NCBI GenBank assembly: GCA_002337055.1
Contig: DDFG01000004.1
Location: 624,382 to 688,381, forward strand
DNA from: Betaproteobacteria bacterium UBA1934
GTDB taxonomy: Bacteria > Pseudomonadota > Gammaproteobacteria > Burkholderiales > Rhodocyclaceae
Length of the DNA stretch: 64,000 bases
Direction of reading: 5' to 3'
In this document: positions 41,723 through 50,693 of the stretch, in pieces
Layout: the number at the start of each line of letters is the position of its first letter
Position numbering within the stretch: the first letter of the stretch is position 1
Notes under the pieces: generated by a model
What the model was told of the DNA's origin: nothing
Databases searched by the model: none
What the model saw: the letters and a program-made list of their open reading frames with translations, nothing else
Program-made: the position numbers and the translations under genes

Positions 41723-42619
41723 ATGAGCGCCATCCTCTACGCCCTCGCCGCCAACGCCGGCATCGCCGCCAGCAAGGCCGCGGCAGCCACCTATACGGGT
41801 TCCACCGCAATGCTGGCGGAAGCCGTCCACAGCGCTGCCGACTGCACCAATCAGCTGCTGCTCCTGTTGGGTATCAAGCAGGCGAACAAACCTCCGTCGC
41901 CCGAACATCCACTCGGTTATGGCAAGGCAACCTACTTTTGGTCCTTCATGGTCGCCATCATGCTATTTACTTTGGGGGGGGCCTTTTCGCTATACGAGGG
42001 CATCGAGAAGCTGATGCACCCGGAGCCGCTGAAACACCCCTGGGTGGCAGTCATCGTGCTCGGAATCGGCGTGGTGCTGGAAGCCTGGTCGCTGAGAGGC
42101 TGCATCCGCGAGATTCGCGAAAAGTCAGGCGATATGCCGCTCTGGCGTTATTTTCGGGAGGCACGTGAGTCGGAGTTGATCGTCGTCATGGGTGAAGACA
42201 TTGCCGCCCTGTGCGGGTTGGCTCTGGCGTTGGCCGCCGTCGGACTGGCGATGCTGACCGGCAATCCGGTTTTCGACGCGCTCGGTTCCATCGGCGTGGG
42301 TGTCCTGCTGATCGTGGTGGCCTTGGGTGTCGGCGCCCAGGTGCATAGCCTGCTGATCGGTGAAAGCGCAGCGCCCGAAACCGAGTCTGCGCTGCGCGCC
42401 TGGCTGACGGCCCGTCCCGAAATTGCCGAGCTCTACAATCTGATTACCTTTCAGCTGGGCAGCTACATGTTCGTCGCCGTCAAGGCGAGGATGGCGGAAG
42501 GCGACGATGCCACCCGGATGATCGCGACCATCAACACCGTGCAAGACGAATTGAAAGCGCGCTTCCCGGCCACCCGCTGGGTGTTTTTCGAGCCGGACGA
42601 CAAGCGCGAAGGCGCCTGA
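41723..42619 (+). CDS. Cation diffusion facilitator transporter (ZnT9-like branch)
   Basis: The 298-residue membrane protein has about six helices. Helix 2 contains AEAVHSAADCTNQ with the H-x3-D metal site. The second site in helix 5 is VVMGEDIAALCGL, where Glu-Asp replaces the usual His-x3-Asp, a feature of the SLC30A9-like branch. A soluble C-terminal domain (about 205-298) is present. These proteins export Zn2+ or similar divalent ions. A run of eight G (41974-41981) lies inside helix 3. The P-type ATPase gene starts one base after its stop, so the two are co-translated. Confidence 0.88.
   Translation: MSAILYALAANAGIAASKAAAATYTGSTAMLAEAVHSAADCTNQLLLLLGIKQANKPPSPEHPLGYGKATYFWSFMVAIMLFTLGGAFSLYEGIEKLMHPEPLKHPWVAVIVLGIGVVLEAWSLRGCIREIREKSGDMPLWRYFREARESELIVVMGEDIAALCGLALALAAVGLAMLTGNPVFDALGSIGVGVLLIVVALGVGAQVHSLLIGESAAPETESALRAWLTARPEIAELYNLITFQLGSYMFVAVKARMAEGDDATRMIATINTVQDELKARFPATRWVFFEPDDKREGA
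41974..41981 (+). repeat. G8 homopolymer inside the CDF transporter gene
   Basis: Eight consecutive G fall in the codons for Leu-Gly-Gly-Ala. The frame is intact in this copy. Such tracts can gain or lose a base during replication. Confidence 0.6.
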
Positions 42620-42620
42620 A

Positions 42621-45293
42621 ATGCTCCCGGGCGAGCCCTCGCCAGCCTGGCATAGCCTCGCCATCGGGGATATCTGCACCCACCTGACCAGCGATCCGCT
42701 TCGGGGCCTAGATGCCGACGAAGCGCTCCGCCGCCTCGCCCGCTTCGGCCCCAACCGCCTGACGCCGCAACGCGGCACATCAGCGCTCCGGCGTTTTCTG
42801 GAGCAGTTCCGCGACCCTCTGGTGCTGATTCTGCTTGCCGCCGGCATAGCGACTTTGTTTGTCAAAGATGTCAGCGATGCGCTGACCATCTTCGGCGTCG
42901 TGCTCATCAACGCCATCGTCGGTTTCGCGCAGGAAGCGCGCGCAGAGAAGGCACTCGCCGCGCTGGCCGACACACTCAGCCCGCGCGCCCGCGTAATCCG
43001 CGCTGGGGTGCGTCTGGTCGTGCCATCAGAGGCGCTGGTACCGGGTGATCTGGTCTGGCTGGAAGCAGGCGATCAGGTTCCCGCCGACCTGCGCCTTGTG
43101 CAAACACACGATCTCCAGATCGCCGAAGCCGCGCTGACGGGCGAATCCCTGCCCGCCATCAAAACTGCCGACCGGGAACTGCCGGCCAGTACCGCGCTGG
43201 GCGACCGCGAAAATCTGGCTTACGCCTCGACATGGGTCACCAGCGGCGAAGGCAGCGGACTGGTGGTGGCTACCGGAGACCGCAGCGAGGTCGGCCGCAT
43301 TGCCCACTGGCTGGGCGAGGCGGAAACCTTGCGCACGCCGCTCACGCTCAAACTGGAGACGCTGGGCGAATGGCTGCTGAGGGGAATCCTCGCGCTAGCC
43401 GCGCTGGTCTTTGCCGTCGGCATGCTGCGCGGCGAAACCGCAGGCGATATGCTGCTGGCCGCCATTGCCCTGGCCGTCGGCGCCATCCCGGAAGGCTTGC
43501 CGGCGGCGGTAACCATCACCCTGGCTGTCGGTGTCAGCCGCATGGCGCGGCGGCGGGCGATCATCCGCAAATTACCGGCGGTCGAGACGCTGGGCAGCAC
43601 AACGGTCATCTGTTCCGACAAAACCGGTACCCTGACCCGCAACCAGATGACCGTGCAACACATCCATGCAGGCGGCATCACCTATCGCGTCAGCGGGGCC
43701 GGCTACGCGCCCGCTGGCGAGATCCAGCCCGAAGGCCACGACAACGCCGCCCTGCATGCCTGTCTGGAGGCCGGCCGCAGCTGCAACAACAGCAGCATCG
43801 TGCGTGAGGGCGAACGCTGGGTGGCCCACGGCGACCCCACCGAGGCGGCACTGCTGGTGGTTGCCGCCGAAGGCGGACTGCATGCCGACATCCCCGAACG
43901 CCTCGGCGTCCTCTCCTTCGCCTCGGAACGTCAGTGCATGGCCACGTTACACCGCCAGAACGACGGCACCATCGCCTTTGTCAAAGGGTCGCTCGAGGCC
44001 GTGCTCTCGCGCTCAACCAACGCATTCGGCGCCAACGGCCACCCCATTCCGCTCGACCGGGCAGGCATCGAAGCGGAAGCAGAACGTTTCGCCGGGTTGG
44101 GCCTGCGTGTGCTTGCCCTGGCCCGCAAGACGCTGCCAGCCGGCACCGCAGCGTTGAGCGAGGCCGACATCGACGACGGGCTCTGTTTTCTGGGCTTGCA
44201 GGCCATGCTCGATCCGCCGCGCCCCGAAGCCATCGTCGCCGTGGCGGCCTGCCGCACCGCCGGCATTCAGGTCAAGATGATCACGGGCGACCACGCCCTG
44301 ACGGCGCTCGCCATCGCCCGCCAGATCGGCTTGGGCGCGGCCGACGGCGAACTGCGTTGCCAGACGGGGCCGCAACTGGCTGAGATGGACGACAGCGCGT
44401 TGGCCGTAGCCGCCGAGCAGACCGATATCTTTGCCCGGGTCGCCCCCGAGCAGAAACTCCGCCTTGTGCGTGCCTTGCAGCATCAGGGCCATGTCGTGGC
44501 GATGACCGGCGACGGCATCAACGATGCGCCGGCGCTCAAACAGGCCAATATCGGCGTGGCGATGGGCCAGACCGGCAGCGACGTGGCGAAGGAAGCCGCG
44601 GCCATGGTGCTGACCGACGACAATTTTGCCTCCATCGAAGCCGCTGTCGAGGAAGGCCGCTGCGTGCTCGACAACCTGCGCAAGTTTCTGGTCTGGGCAC
44701 TGCCCGCCAACATCGGCATCGGCTTGATCGTCGTCGTCGGCGTGCTGGCCGGGGTGCCGCTGCCCATCCTGCCGGCGCAGATTCTGTGGATCAACATGAC
44801 CACCGCCGGTGCCCTCGGCCTGGTGCTGGCGCTGGAACCGCGCGAACCCGGCATCATGCTGCGACCGCCGCGCCCCCCGGGCGCCCCCCTGCTCTCGGGC
44901 CGCTTGCTGACGCGCGTATTGTTCGCCAGCGCCCTGATCTTGTTTGCCGCCTTCGCCGTGTTTCATTGGGAGCTGGCGCGAGGCACTGCGCTGGCCGCCG
45001 CGCGGACCACCACCGTCAACGTTATCGTACTGGTGCAGTTGTTCTACCTCATCAACTGCCGGTCGCTCACCCGCTCGGCCTGGTCGCTGGGCCTTTTCGG
45101 CAATCGCTGGCTGTTGATCGGCGCCGGGCTCATGCTCGGCTTGCAGGCCGCCTTCACCTATCTCAAGCCAATGCAAACGGTGTTCAGCACCGCAGGCATG
45201 ACACCCAACGAATGGGGAATCGCCATCCTCTGCGGCCTTGCCACCTTTGCGATCATCGAAATCGAAAAACGTCTAGCGCCGGAAAGGGCATAA
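42621..45293 (+). CDS. P-type cation ATPase, P2-like with altered ion-binding residues
   Basis: The 890-residue protein has the cation N-terminal domain, ten predicted helices and all catalytic motifs: LTGESLP in the actuator domain, PEGLPAAVTITLA in helix 4, the phosphorylated Asp in CSDKTGTLTRNQMT, and TGDGINDAPALKQANIG. The architecture is that of P2A calcium-type pumps. However helix 5 reads ALPANIGIG and helix 6 WINMTTAGALG, so the Glu and Asp that complete the SERCA calcium sites (positions 771 and 800 there) are absent. The transported ion is therefore open. The ATG is one base after the CDF stop. The enzyme looks complete and active. Confidence 0.9.
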   Translation: MLPGEPSPAWHSLAIGDICTHLTSDPLRGLDADEALRRLARFGPNRLTPQRGTSALRRFLEQFRDPLVLILLAAGIATLFVKDVSDALTIFGVVLINAIVGFAQEARAEKALAALADTLSPRARVIRAGVRLVVPSEALVPGDLVWLEAGDQVPADLRLVQTHDLQIAEAALTGESLPAIKTADRELPASTALGDRENLAYASTWVTSGEGSGLVVATGDRSEVGRIAHWLGEAETLRTPLTLKLETLGEWLLRGILALAALVFAVGMLRGETAGDMLLAAIALAVGAIPEGLPAAVTITLAVGVSRMARRRAIIRKLPAVETLGSTTVICSDKTGTLTRNQMTVQHIHAGGITYRVSGAGYAPAGEIQPEGHDNAALHACLEAGRSCNNSSIVREGERWVAHGDPTEAALLVVAAEGGLHADIPERLGVLSFASERQCMATLHRQNDGTIAFVKGSLEAVLSRSTNAFGANGHPIPLDRAGIEAEAERFAGLGLRVLALARKTLPAGTAALSEADIDDGLCFLGLQAMLDPPRPEAIVAVAACRTAGIQVKMITGDHALTALAIARQIGLGAADGELRCQTGPQLAEMDDSALAVAAEQTDIFARVAPEQKLRLVRALQHQGHVVAMTGDGINDAPALKQANIGVAMGQTGSDVAKEAAAMVLTDDNFASIEAAVEEGRCVLDNLRKFLVWALPANIGIGLIVVVGVLAGVPLPILPAQILWINMTTAGALGLVLALEPREPGIMLRPPRPPGAPLLSGRLLTRVLFASALILFAAFAVFHWELARGTALAAARTTTVNVIVLVQLFYLINCRSLTRSAWSLGLFGNRWLLIGAGLMLGLQAAFTYLKPMQTVFSTAGMTPNEWGIAILCGLATFAIIEIEKRLAPERA

Positions 45294-45609
45294 AGCTCCC
45301 ATTTGGCAGTTCCGACCGGAAAGCCGCACTCCCGTAGACTGACATTCCGCCGGAATGTCGTTGCCATGGCCGGCGCAGCGCCAAATCTCCCGCCCAGCAA
45401 CTGAGTCGAAACGCACCTGAACCCGCAAGGGCTTTCCTTTCGTCATATTGTCTGCTGCGGAACGTTCGATATACTGCTTCGCACAACACCCTCTTCTCCG
45501 GCACCCTCTGCGACAACCGATCATGCCCCCCGCACGCCAGCTTTGAAGAGACCATCGAACTGTGAGGCGTCGCTACGCGGCAGCTAGCCACGTTTGAAAG
45601 CGAACAAGG
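45294..45609. other. 316-base gene-free stretch with an inverted repeat
   Basis: No convincing gene is present on either strand. The main structure is GACATTCC-GCC-GGAATGTC (45341-45359), a perfect 8-base inverted repeat 48 bases after the ATPase stop, without a following T-run. The remainder looks like decayed sequence; it should also hold the promoter of the secreted-protein gene that begins at 45610, but no clear hexamers stand out. Confidence 0.5.
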
Positions 45610-46473
45610 ATGAAGACCCGGAATCCAGAAAACGTTCAGCATCGCCTCCTTGCGCGTTTCGAACGCCCGTGCCGATGTCTGACTGGAGTTGCGCTTGCGG
45701 CAACCATCGCATGGCCGGTTCATGCCTACGACGCGCGAAACCGTGCCGAATACCTGGCCAAGATCAAGGAAGCCGAAGCCTATTACAAGGAAAAGTGCGA
45801 GAAGGTGGCCGGCATCCGGATTTACAAGACGGTGCCGGACGTGGATGGAATACTGCTGCTCAAGATTCGCCCCGACCGGGGCGACCGCGAGCTCTCCGAT
45901 CCCAATTGGCCCGGGGCGGCGTTTGGAGAAGAGTACTACGGCGACGCTTACATACAATCATTCTTAGAATACGAATATCGACTGATCGATGCGAACGGTA
46001 CCGTGTCTCCGATACGCGGATATACCGACACAGACAAACGTCCTGGCGGCCTGCCCGGATACCGCTGGGTCGAAGCTATCGATCCAAAGGACGGGCAACG
46101 GTATCGGTATAGCGCTCGTTACGACGAACCCTGGCAAACGGACAAGAGCTATCTCCAGGGGTACATCCGGTTCAATTTGGACAAGCTCCCCTCGTCGAGC
46201 AAGACGCCACCGCGATACGCGGTCACCTTTGAGGGTTCGGTGGACCCGCAGGAGCGGGCGCTGTGGGTGGCGAGCAGCACGATCAAGGTGCTCGACCTCA
46301 AGACCGACGAAGTGCTGGATGAACCGACCCGCTACGCCATCAGCTACATCCACACGCCCACGCACTCCATGCCATGGCTGAACCACTACATTTGCCCGGG
46401 TTCTATCGGTGGCATTGGCACGAATACCCGCAAATTTGTCGACCAAATTCTGATTCCGAAAAAGGAGCCATAA
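45610..46473 (+). CDS. Secreted protein of unknown function
   Basis: The 287-residue protein has a long signal peptide (basic N terminus, hydrophobic GVALAATIAW, likely cleavage after VHA near residue 39). The mature part is rich in Tyr, Asp and Lys, with a central segment YTDTDKRPGGLPGYRWVEAI and a single late Cys. No membrane segment, lipobox or enzyme motif is seen, and I do not recognise the family. It is followed, after a strong AAGGAG site, by a 22-codon ORF that looks like the truncated start of a larger gene. The pair may be the remains of a two-gene secretion or effector module, which is speculation. Confidence 0.65.
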   Translation: MKTRNPENVQHRLLARFERPCRCLTGVALAATIAWPVHAYDARNRAEYLAKIKEAEAYYKEKCEKVAGIRIYKTVPDVDGILLLKIRPDRGDRELSDPNWPGAAFGEEYYGDAYIQSFLEYEYRLIDANGTVSPIRGYTDTDKRPGGLPGYRWVEAIDPKDGQRYRYSARYDEPWQTDKSYLQGYIRFNLDKLPSSSKTPPRYAVTFEGSVDPQERALWVASSTIKVLDLKTDEVLDEPTRYAISYIHTPTHSMPWLNHYICPGSIGGIGTNTRKFVDQILIPKKEP

Positions 46474-46475
46474 CC

Positions 46476-46544
46476 ATGACTGTACCTAGCGTTGTCGAAA
46501 CACTGAAATACGCCAACCTGCAAATGGCCGCGGAGGCTCTTTAA
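46476..46544 (+). pseudogene. Truncated ORF with strong ribosome binding site
   Basis: A 22-codon frame (MTVPSVVETLKYANLQMAAE and two more residues) starts two bases after the secreted-protein stop, with AAGGAG at an ideal distance. It ends abruptly at TAA and the following bases code for nothing similar in any frame I could follow. The amphipathic ANLQMAAEAL pattern looks like the N terminus of a longer protein. A genuine micropeptide is the alternative. Confidence 0.45.
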
Positions 46545-46802
46545 ACTATCAGCCGGTCAATGGGATACGAGTCATTGGCCTTTCCGAACCCAGGCTAATT
46601 CATCCGCCGACACCCTGGTGTTCTACTCTCGGGTTTCCGAGTGAAATGTCCCTGCTCCTTTAGCTACTTCCATTCTCAGAAACGTGGTCGGCTTCCATAT
46701 TTTCAATCGATAGTGCAGTGCGGTAGACCACTGCCCGCCGCACCAAAAAGTTGTCAATTTCCGTCAAGCGACGCACATCGGCATGCTGCACACTTTGCAC
46801 CT

Positions 46803-47774
46803 ATGGAACTGAACAACATCAAACAGTCGACGCTGTCGCATTATCAACGTCTGGTGCGTGACGCCATCCTCCGCGTCACCACTTCGCTGGACGAGGCGCT
46901 CGACCTCCAGGAACTGGCGGCGCCTGCCTGCATGGCACCTTTGCATTTTCACCGTGTTTTTCGTGGTCTGGTCGGCGAAACACCATTGCAACTGCATCGA
47001 CGACTGCGATTGGAGCGTGCTGCCTGGTCCTTGATGAAGCAGGAGGATTCAATACTGCGCATCGCCATGGATGCTGGCTACGAAACGCATGAAGCCTTCA
47101 CACGCGCATTCTGCGAGGCCTTTGGCCGATCACCCACCGAACATCGGACATTGTCGCGCGAACAGCATGGCCTGCGCGGCAGCGACGACACGCAACGCCC
47201 CCTTTCGCACCGGCTACAAGCAGCCTGCGGTATCCACGCCGACGGACCGGATGTCGACTTTCCGGCCGACACGGCAACTCTCTTCATTCATTCTGGAGTT
47301 CTCGACATGCAAGTTCAGATCGAAGACCGTCCCGAAATCCGGGTCGCCGCACTTGGCCACACCGGCCCCTACAACACCATCAACACAGCATTTGAACAGC
47401 TGGCGGGCATCGCGGGACCCGCCGGGTTGTTTGCGAATCCGGGGGCCAGCATGATCGCCATCTACTACGACGACCCGGAATCGGTGCCCGCCCGGCAATT
47501 GCGTTCTGCGGCGGGAGTCACCATCGCAGCCGGCACCGCCCTGCCGGATGGCCTGAAAGAACTGACGCTGCCCGCGGGCCGATGGGCATGTACCCTGCAT
47601 CGCGGCAGCTACAGCGCCCTGGGCGATGCCTGGCAACGATTTCTCGGTCAGTGGCTGCCCCAAAGCGGCCATCGCCTCGCCGGCAACGAATGCTACGAGC
47701 GCTATCTCAACAACCCGGGCAATACGCGTGAAGCCGATCTTGAGACGCTGCTGTATGCTCCGCTTGACGCTTGA
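46803..47774 (+). CDS. AraC-family regulator with GyrI-like effector domain
   Basis: The 323-residue protein has an N-terminal AraC-type double helix-turn-helix (about 15-115): LDLQELAAPACMAPLHFHRVF and SILRIAMDAGYETHEAFTRAF, FGRSPTEHR. The C-terminal half (about 165-320) is a GyrI-like domain with IRVAALGHTGPYN and WACTLHRGSYSALGDAW. Such Rob/SbmC-like regulators bind small molecules and often control efflux or stress genes. ATG 46803 is chosen from the family N terminus. The acetyltransferase gene lies 38 bases downstream and could be a target or partner. Confidence 0.9.
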   Translation: MELNNIKQSTLSHYQRLVRDAILRVTTSLDEALDLQELAAPACMAPLHFHRVFRGLVGETPLQLHRRLRLERAAWSLMKQEDSILRIAMDAGYETHEAFTRAFCEAFGRSPTEHRTLSREQHGLRGSDDTQRPLSHRLQAACGIHADGPDVDFPADTATLFIHSGVLDMQVQIEDRPEIRVAALGHTGPYNTINTAFEQLAGIAGPAGLFANPGASMIAIYYDDPESVPARQLRSAAGVTIAAGTALPDGLKELTLPAGRWACTLHRGSYSALGDAWQRFLGQWLPQSGHRLAGNECYERYLNNPGNTREADLETLLYAPLDA

Positions 47775-47812
47775 GTTTCCATACGATTGCTTCACTCCAC
47801 GGGCGCCCTGAC

Positions 47813-48403
47813 ATGTCAAACAATTCGCTATCGATCCGCCGTCTGACCCCTGAACGCCGAGACGATTTTCTGCAATTCTTCGAGGGCGCTGCTTTCGCGG
47901 ACAATCCGGAATGGAAGTCGTGTTACTGCCAGTTTCTCTACGTTGATCATTCCCGGGTTGATTGGAGTACGCGCACGGCCGCCGAAAACCGGAGCGCGGC
48001 ATGCGACCGGATCGGCTGTGGGCGAATGCAAGGTTTGCTTGCGTATCACGACGAAAATGTGATCGGATGGTGCAACGCCGCGCCGAGAACCCTGCTCGAC
48101 GCTTTCGCCGATGAACCCGACCCGGACGCCGAAAGGCTTGGTCAAATCACCTGCTTCGTGATCGCGCGCGAACACCGACGAAGGGGCGTCGCGCGTGCGC
48201 TACTTTCAGCCGCTTGCGACATGTTGCGCGAGCAGGGCCTGACGGTCGCCGAAGCTTCACCTTCGCGGCAGGCTGCAACTGACGCCGAACGTCACTATGG
48301 CCCGTTATCTCTCTATTTGTCAGCGGGCTTCACCGTGCATCGAGAAGACGGAGATTTGGTGATCGTGCGGCGACGCCTTGAGCCAGCTCTTGAAACGCCG
48401 TAA
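47813..48403 (+). CDS. GNAT-family acetyltransferase
   Basis: The 196-residue protein has a GNAT fold. The acetyl-CoA loop is FVIAREHRRRGVARALL, and the C-terminal block is LSLYLSAGFTVHREDG. The N-terminal part includes WKSCYCQFLYVDHS, a Cys-rich segment common in a subgroup of uncharacterised GNAT proteins. ATG 47813 is chosen; an upstream start would overlap the AraC gene. It may acetylate a toxic compound sensed by the preceding regulator, but there is no direct evidence. Confidence 0.82.
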   Translation: MSNNSLSIRRLTPERRDDFLQFFEGAAFADNPEWKSCYCQFLYVDHSRVDWSTRTAAENRSAACDRIGCGRMQGLLAYHDENVIGWCNAAPRTLLDAFADEPDPDAERLGQITCFVIAREHRRRGVARALLSAACDMLREQGLTVAEASPSRQAATDAERHYGPLSLYLSAGFTVHREDGDLVIVRRRLEPALETP

Positions 48404-48518
48404 TGCGCTCGACTTGATAGTCTGTTTCAACGGCAGCACAGTTGCGATCTCCCCGCAGAGCGACGGCCATTTTGCACGAACCAGTCCGCGCTATTCAGTC
48501 TATGGAGAATTTCGCTGA

Positions 48519-48788
48519 CTATTGGTTTTCATCGAACGGATCCCCGGAATCCTCTTTGCGCTTTACTTCTTCTTGTTTGATTCGTTGCAGCTTCTCGATC
48601 TCGGATGGCGGTATGGGCAGGATCGAAACCAGTGGAAACAGTGCCAGTATCAAATAGGCTCCGGCAGGCCTGCCCTTGGCCCACTTGACCACCTTGGTCA
48701 GCCCCCAGGGCACAAACGCCATGAACACGCCGGCAATGGCGCAGAGCAATAGATATTCCGGAACGCCGAACTTTTCAATCAGGCTCAT
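48519..48788 (-). CDS. Small two-helix membrane protein of unknown function
   Basis: The 89-residue protein has two hydrophobic helices (about 10-32 and 42-60) and a charged cytoplasmic tail KLQRIKQEEVKRKEDSGDP. A run TTGGGGGC just before ATG 48788 serves as ribosome binding site and can pair with an upstream CCCCCAA. No family is recognised. The gene stands alone: nothing else is on its strand within 115 bases downstream, and guaC ends upstream at its own terminator. Confidence 0.65.
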   Translation of the reverse strand: MSLIEKFGVPEYLLLCAIAGVFMAFVPWGLTKVVKWAKGRPAGAYLILALFPLVSILPIPPSEIEKLQRIKQEEVKRKEDSGDPFDENQ

Positions 48789-48792
48789 TTTG

Positions 48793-48830
48793 CCCCCAAG
48801 ATGAGAGGATCTTGAGGGTCCAGTTGGGGG
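48793..48830 (-). promoter_or_regulatory. Possible RBS-sequestering hairpin
   Basis: On the minus strand CCCCCAA (48830-48824) is complementary to TTGGGGG (48799-48793), which contains the ribosome binding site of the small membrane protein gene. A 7-base-pair stem with a 24-base loop could hide the site. Confidence 0.35.
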
Positions 48831-48921
48831 TTAGACCTGCAACATCAAGTCGACCCGATTTACTCTGTATTGCTGAGTAGCCTGCACTTTTTACCCGCCA
48901 AATACTTACGGGGACAGCCAA

Positions 48922-48952
48922 GAAAATCGGGCAGCCCGAACAAGCTGCCCGA
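48922..48952 (-). terminator. Intrinsic terminator after guaC
   Basis: On the minus strand TCGGGCAGC, an 8-base loop and GCTGCCCGA form a perfect 9-base-pair stem followed by TTTT. It begins about 30 bases past the guaC stop. Confidence 0.85.
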
Positions 48953-48982
48953 CCTCGATTCGGATGAGTGATCCAGAAGCTG

Positions 48983-50023
48983 TCAGGAGGCGCCGAACAC
49001 CTCGTTGAGCTGACGGGCGACGCGGACAAAGGTGGTCCGTTTCGACAATTCCTTCAGCTTCTGCGCGCCGACATAGGTGCAGGCGGAGCGGACGCCGCCC
49101 AGAATGTCTTGCACGGTGCTTTCGACATTGCCACGGTAATCGATCAGCACCTCCTTGCCTTCCGAGGCGCGGTAGGCGGCCACGCCGCCGGCGTACTTAT
49201 CCATGGCCTGACGCGAACTCATGCCGTAGAAGCGCATCTTGGGCTGCCCGTCGACCTCGACCATTTCGCCGCAGCTTTCTGCGTGCCCGGCCAGCATGCC
49301 GCCCAGCATCACGAAATCGGAGCCACCACCAAAGGCCTTGGCGATGTCGCCCGGCGACGTGCATCCGCCGTCCGAACAGATCAACCCGCCCAGGCCGTGC
49401 GCCGCATCGGCGCATTCGATCACGGCCGAGAGTTGCGGATAGCCGACACCGGCCATCTTGCGGGTGGTGCACACCGAGCCGGGTCCGATGCCGACCTTGA
49501 CGATGTCGGCGCCATCCAGGATCAGCTCTTCGGCCATTTCGCCGGTAACGACGTTGCCGGCCATGATGGTCAGCTTGGGATGCGCGTTGCGGATCTTGTG
49601 CAGGAACTTGACGAAGGCGCCGGTGTAACCGTTGGCGACGTCGACGCAGACGTATTCGATGCCGCCCTCCAGCGCCTCGTTGACGCGCAGGAATTTGTCA
49701 TAATCAGCAGCGCCGATGCCCAGAGAATAAAAGGCGGCCGACTTGCGCTCCAGCTTGCCAAAAAAATCAACCAGCACCTTGTCGTCGTAGTACTTGTGGA
49801 GCGCGACCGACATTCCATGTTTTTCAAGCGCGCTGGCCATCTCGACGGTGCCCACCGTATCCATGTTGGCGGCGATGATGGGAATGCCATGGTAATTCGC
49901 CCTGGAATGCTTGAAGGTGTAGTCCCGTGAAATGTCGACTTCGGCGCGCGAACTCAGGGTTGAGCGCTTGGGCCGGATCATCACGTCCTTGAAATCCAGT
50001 TTCAGGTCTTCTTCGATACGCAT
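48983..50023 (-). CDS. guaC: GMP reductase
   Basis: The 346-residue barrel enzyme converts GMP to IMP with NADPH. The catalytic Cys lies in VGIGPGSVCTTRKMAGVGYP, and GGCTSPGDIAKAFGGGSDFVM and the flap YGMSSRQAMDKYAGG are typical. It has no CBS domains, which separates it from IMP dehydrogenase. It is the last gene of a minus-strand run (cobA, marC, guaC), 37 bases after marC. Confidence 0.94.
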   Translation of the reverse strand: MRIEEDLKLDFKDVMIRPKRSTLSSRAEVDISRDYTFKHSRANYHGIPIIAANMDTVGTVEMASALEKHGMSVALHKYYDDKVLVDFFGKLERKSAAFYSLGIGAADYDKFLRVNEALEGGIEYVCVDVANGYTGAFVKFLHKIRNAHPKLTIMAGNVVTGEMAEELILDGADIVKVGIGPGSVCTTRKMAGVGYPQLSAVIECADAAHGLGGLICSDGGCTSPGDIAKAFGGGSDFVMLGGMLAGHAESCGEMVEVDGQPKMRFYGMSSRQAMDKYAGGVAAYRASEGKEVLIDYRGNVESTVQDILGGVRSACTYVGAQKLKELSKRTTFVRVARQLNEVFGAS

Positions 50024-50060
50024 GTTGATTCCTTTCGGAGCGAGGCCGCGGCGACGAACC

Positions 50061-50693
50061 TCAGACGATATTGAAAATACTGCGGAGAACGGGCCGGGCG
50101 CCGGCGACGAAGAATTCGACCGCGATGACCATCACGATCAGGCCCATCAGACGCATCAGCACCTTGTTGCCAGTTTCGCCCAGAAAATCGGAAATACGCT
50201 CGGATTGGCGCAAAACGCCCCAGGTGATTGCGCCGATCAGCAGAATCGTGCCTGTCAAAATCGCCACCCGTTGCGGCGAGTTGGCCTCGTTCATCAGCAC
50301 GACGGCATTGGTGATGGCGCCCGGCCCGCTGATCATCGGTATCGCCAGCGGCGTGATCGAAATGTCGCGCACATATTCGCGGACGTCTTCTTCGTGCACC
50401 TCGGTTTTGACCAGCCTGGCCTGAAGCATGTCCTGACCGATGAAGAACAGGATGAATCCGCCGGCGATCTTCAGGCTGTCGATCGAAATGCCGAAGAACT
50501 TGAACAGGAACTGGCCCCCGAACGCAAACGCCAGCAAGGCCACGGTCGAGGTCACGACGGCTTTGCGGACGGTGGCGTGGCGCTGCTCGATAGCCAGGCC
50601 GCTGGTCATGGTCAGATAGACCGGCATCACGCCGAGCGGGTTGATCAGCGTGAAAAATGACGTGAAGACGAGCAGAAAAAAGGGCAGGTCCAT
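50061..50693 (-). CDS. MarC-family integral membrane protein
   Basis: The 210-residue protein has six hydrophobic helices and the MarC (UPF0056) signatures FFTLINPLGVMPVYLTMT and PLAIPMISGPGAITNAVVLM. The family was once linked to multiple antibiotic resistance, but its function is not established. Its ATG overlaps the cobA stop (TAATG), so the two are co-translated. Confidence 0.9.
   Translation of the reverse strand: MDLPFFLLVFTSFFTLINPLGVMPVYLTMTSGLAIEQRHATVRKAVVTSTVALLAFAFGGQFLFKFFGISIDSLKIAGGFILFFIGQDMLQARLVKTEVHEEDVREYVRDISITPLAIPMISGPGAITNAVVLMNEANSPQRVAILTGTILLIGAITWGVLRQSERISDFLGETGNKVLMRLMGLIVMVIAVEFFVAGARPVLRSIFNIV

Noticed and set aside
44013..45176. Open frame of 387 codons on the minus strand
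   Set aside because: Antisense to the P-type ATPase gene, whose catalytic motifs are complete.
42621..45293. Naming the P-type ATPase a calcium pump
   Set aside because: Residues that complete the SERCA calcium sites in helices 5 and 6 are missing.
45253..45957. Open frame of 234 codons on the minus strand across the gene-free stretch
   Set aside because: It overlaps the ends of two better supported plus-strand genes, has no good start site, and its product is not protein-like in composition.
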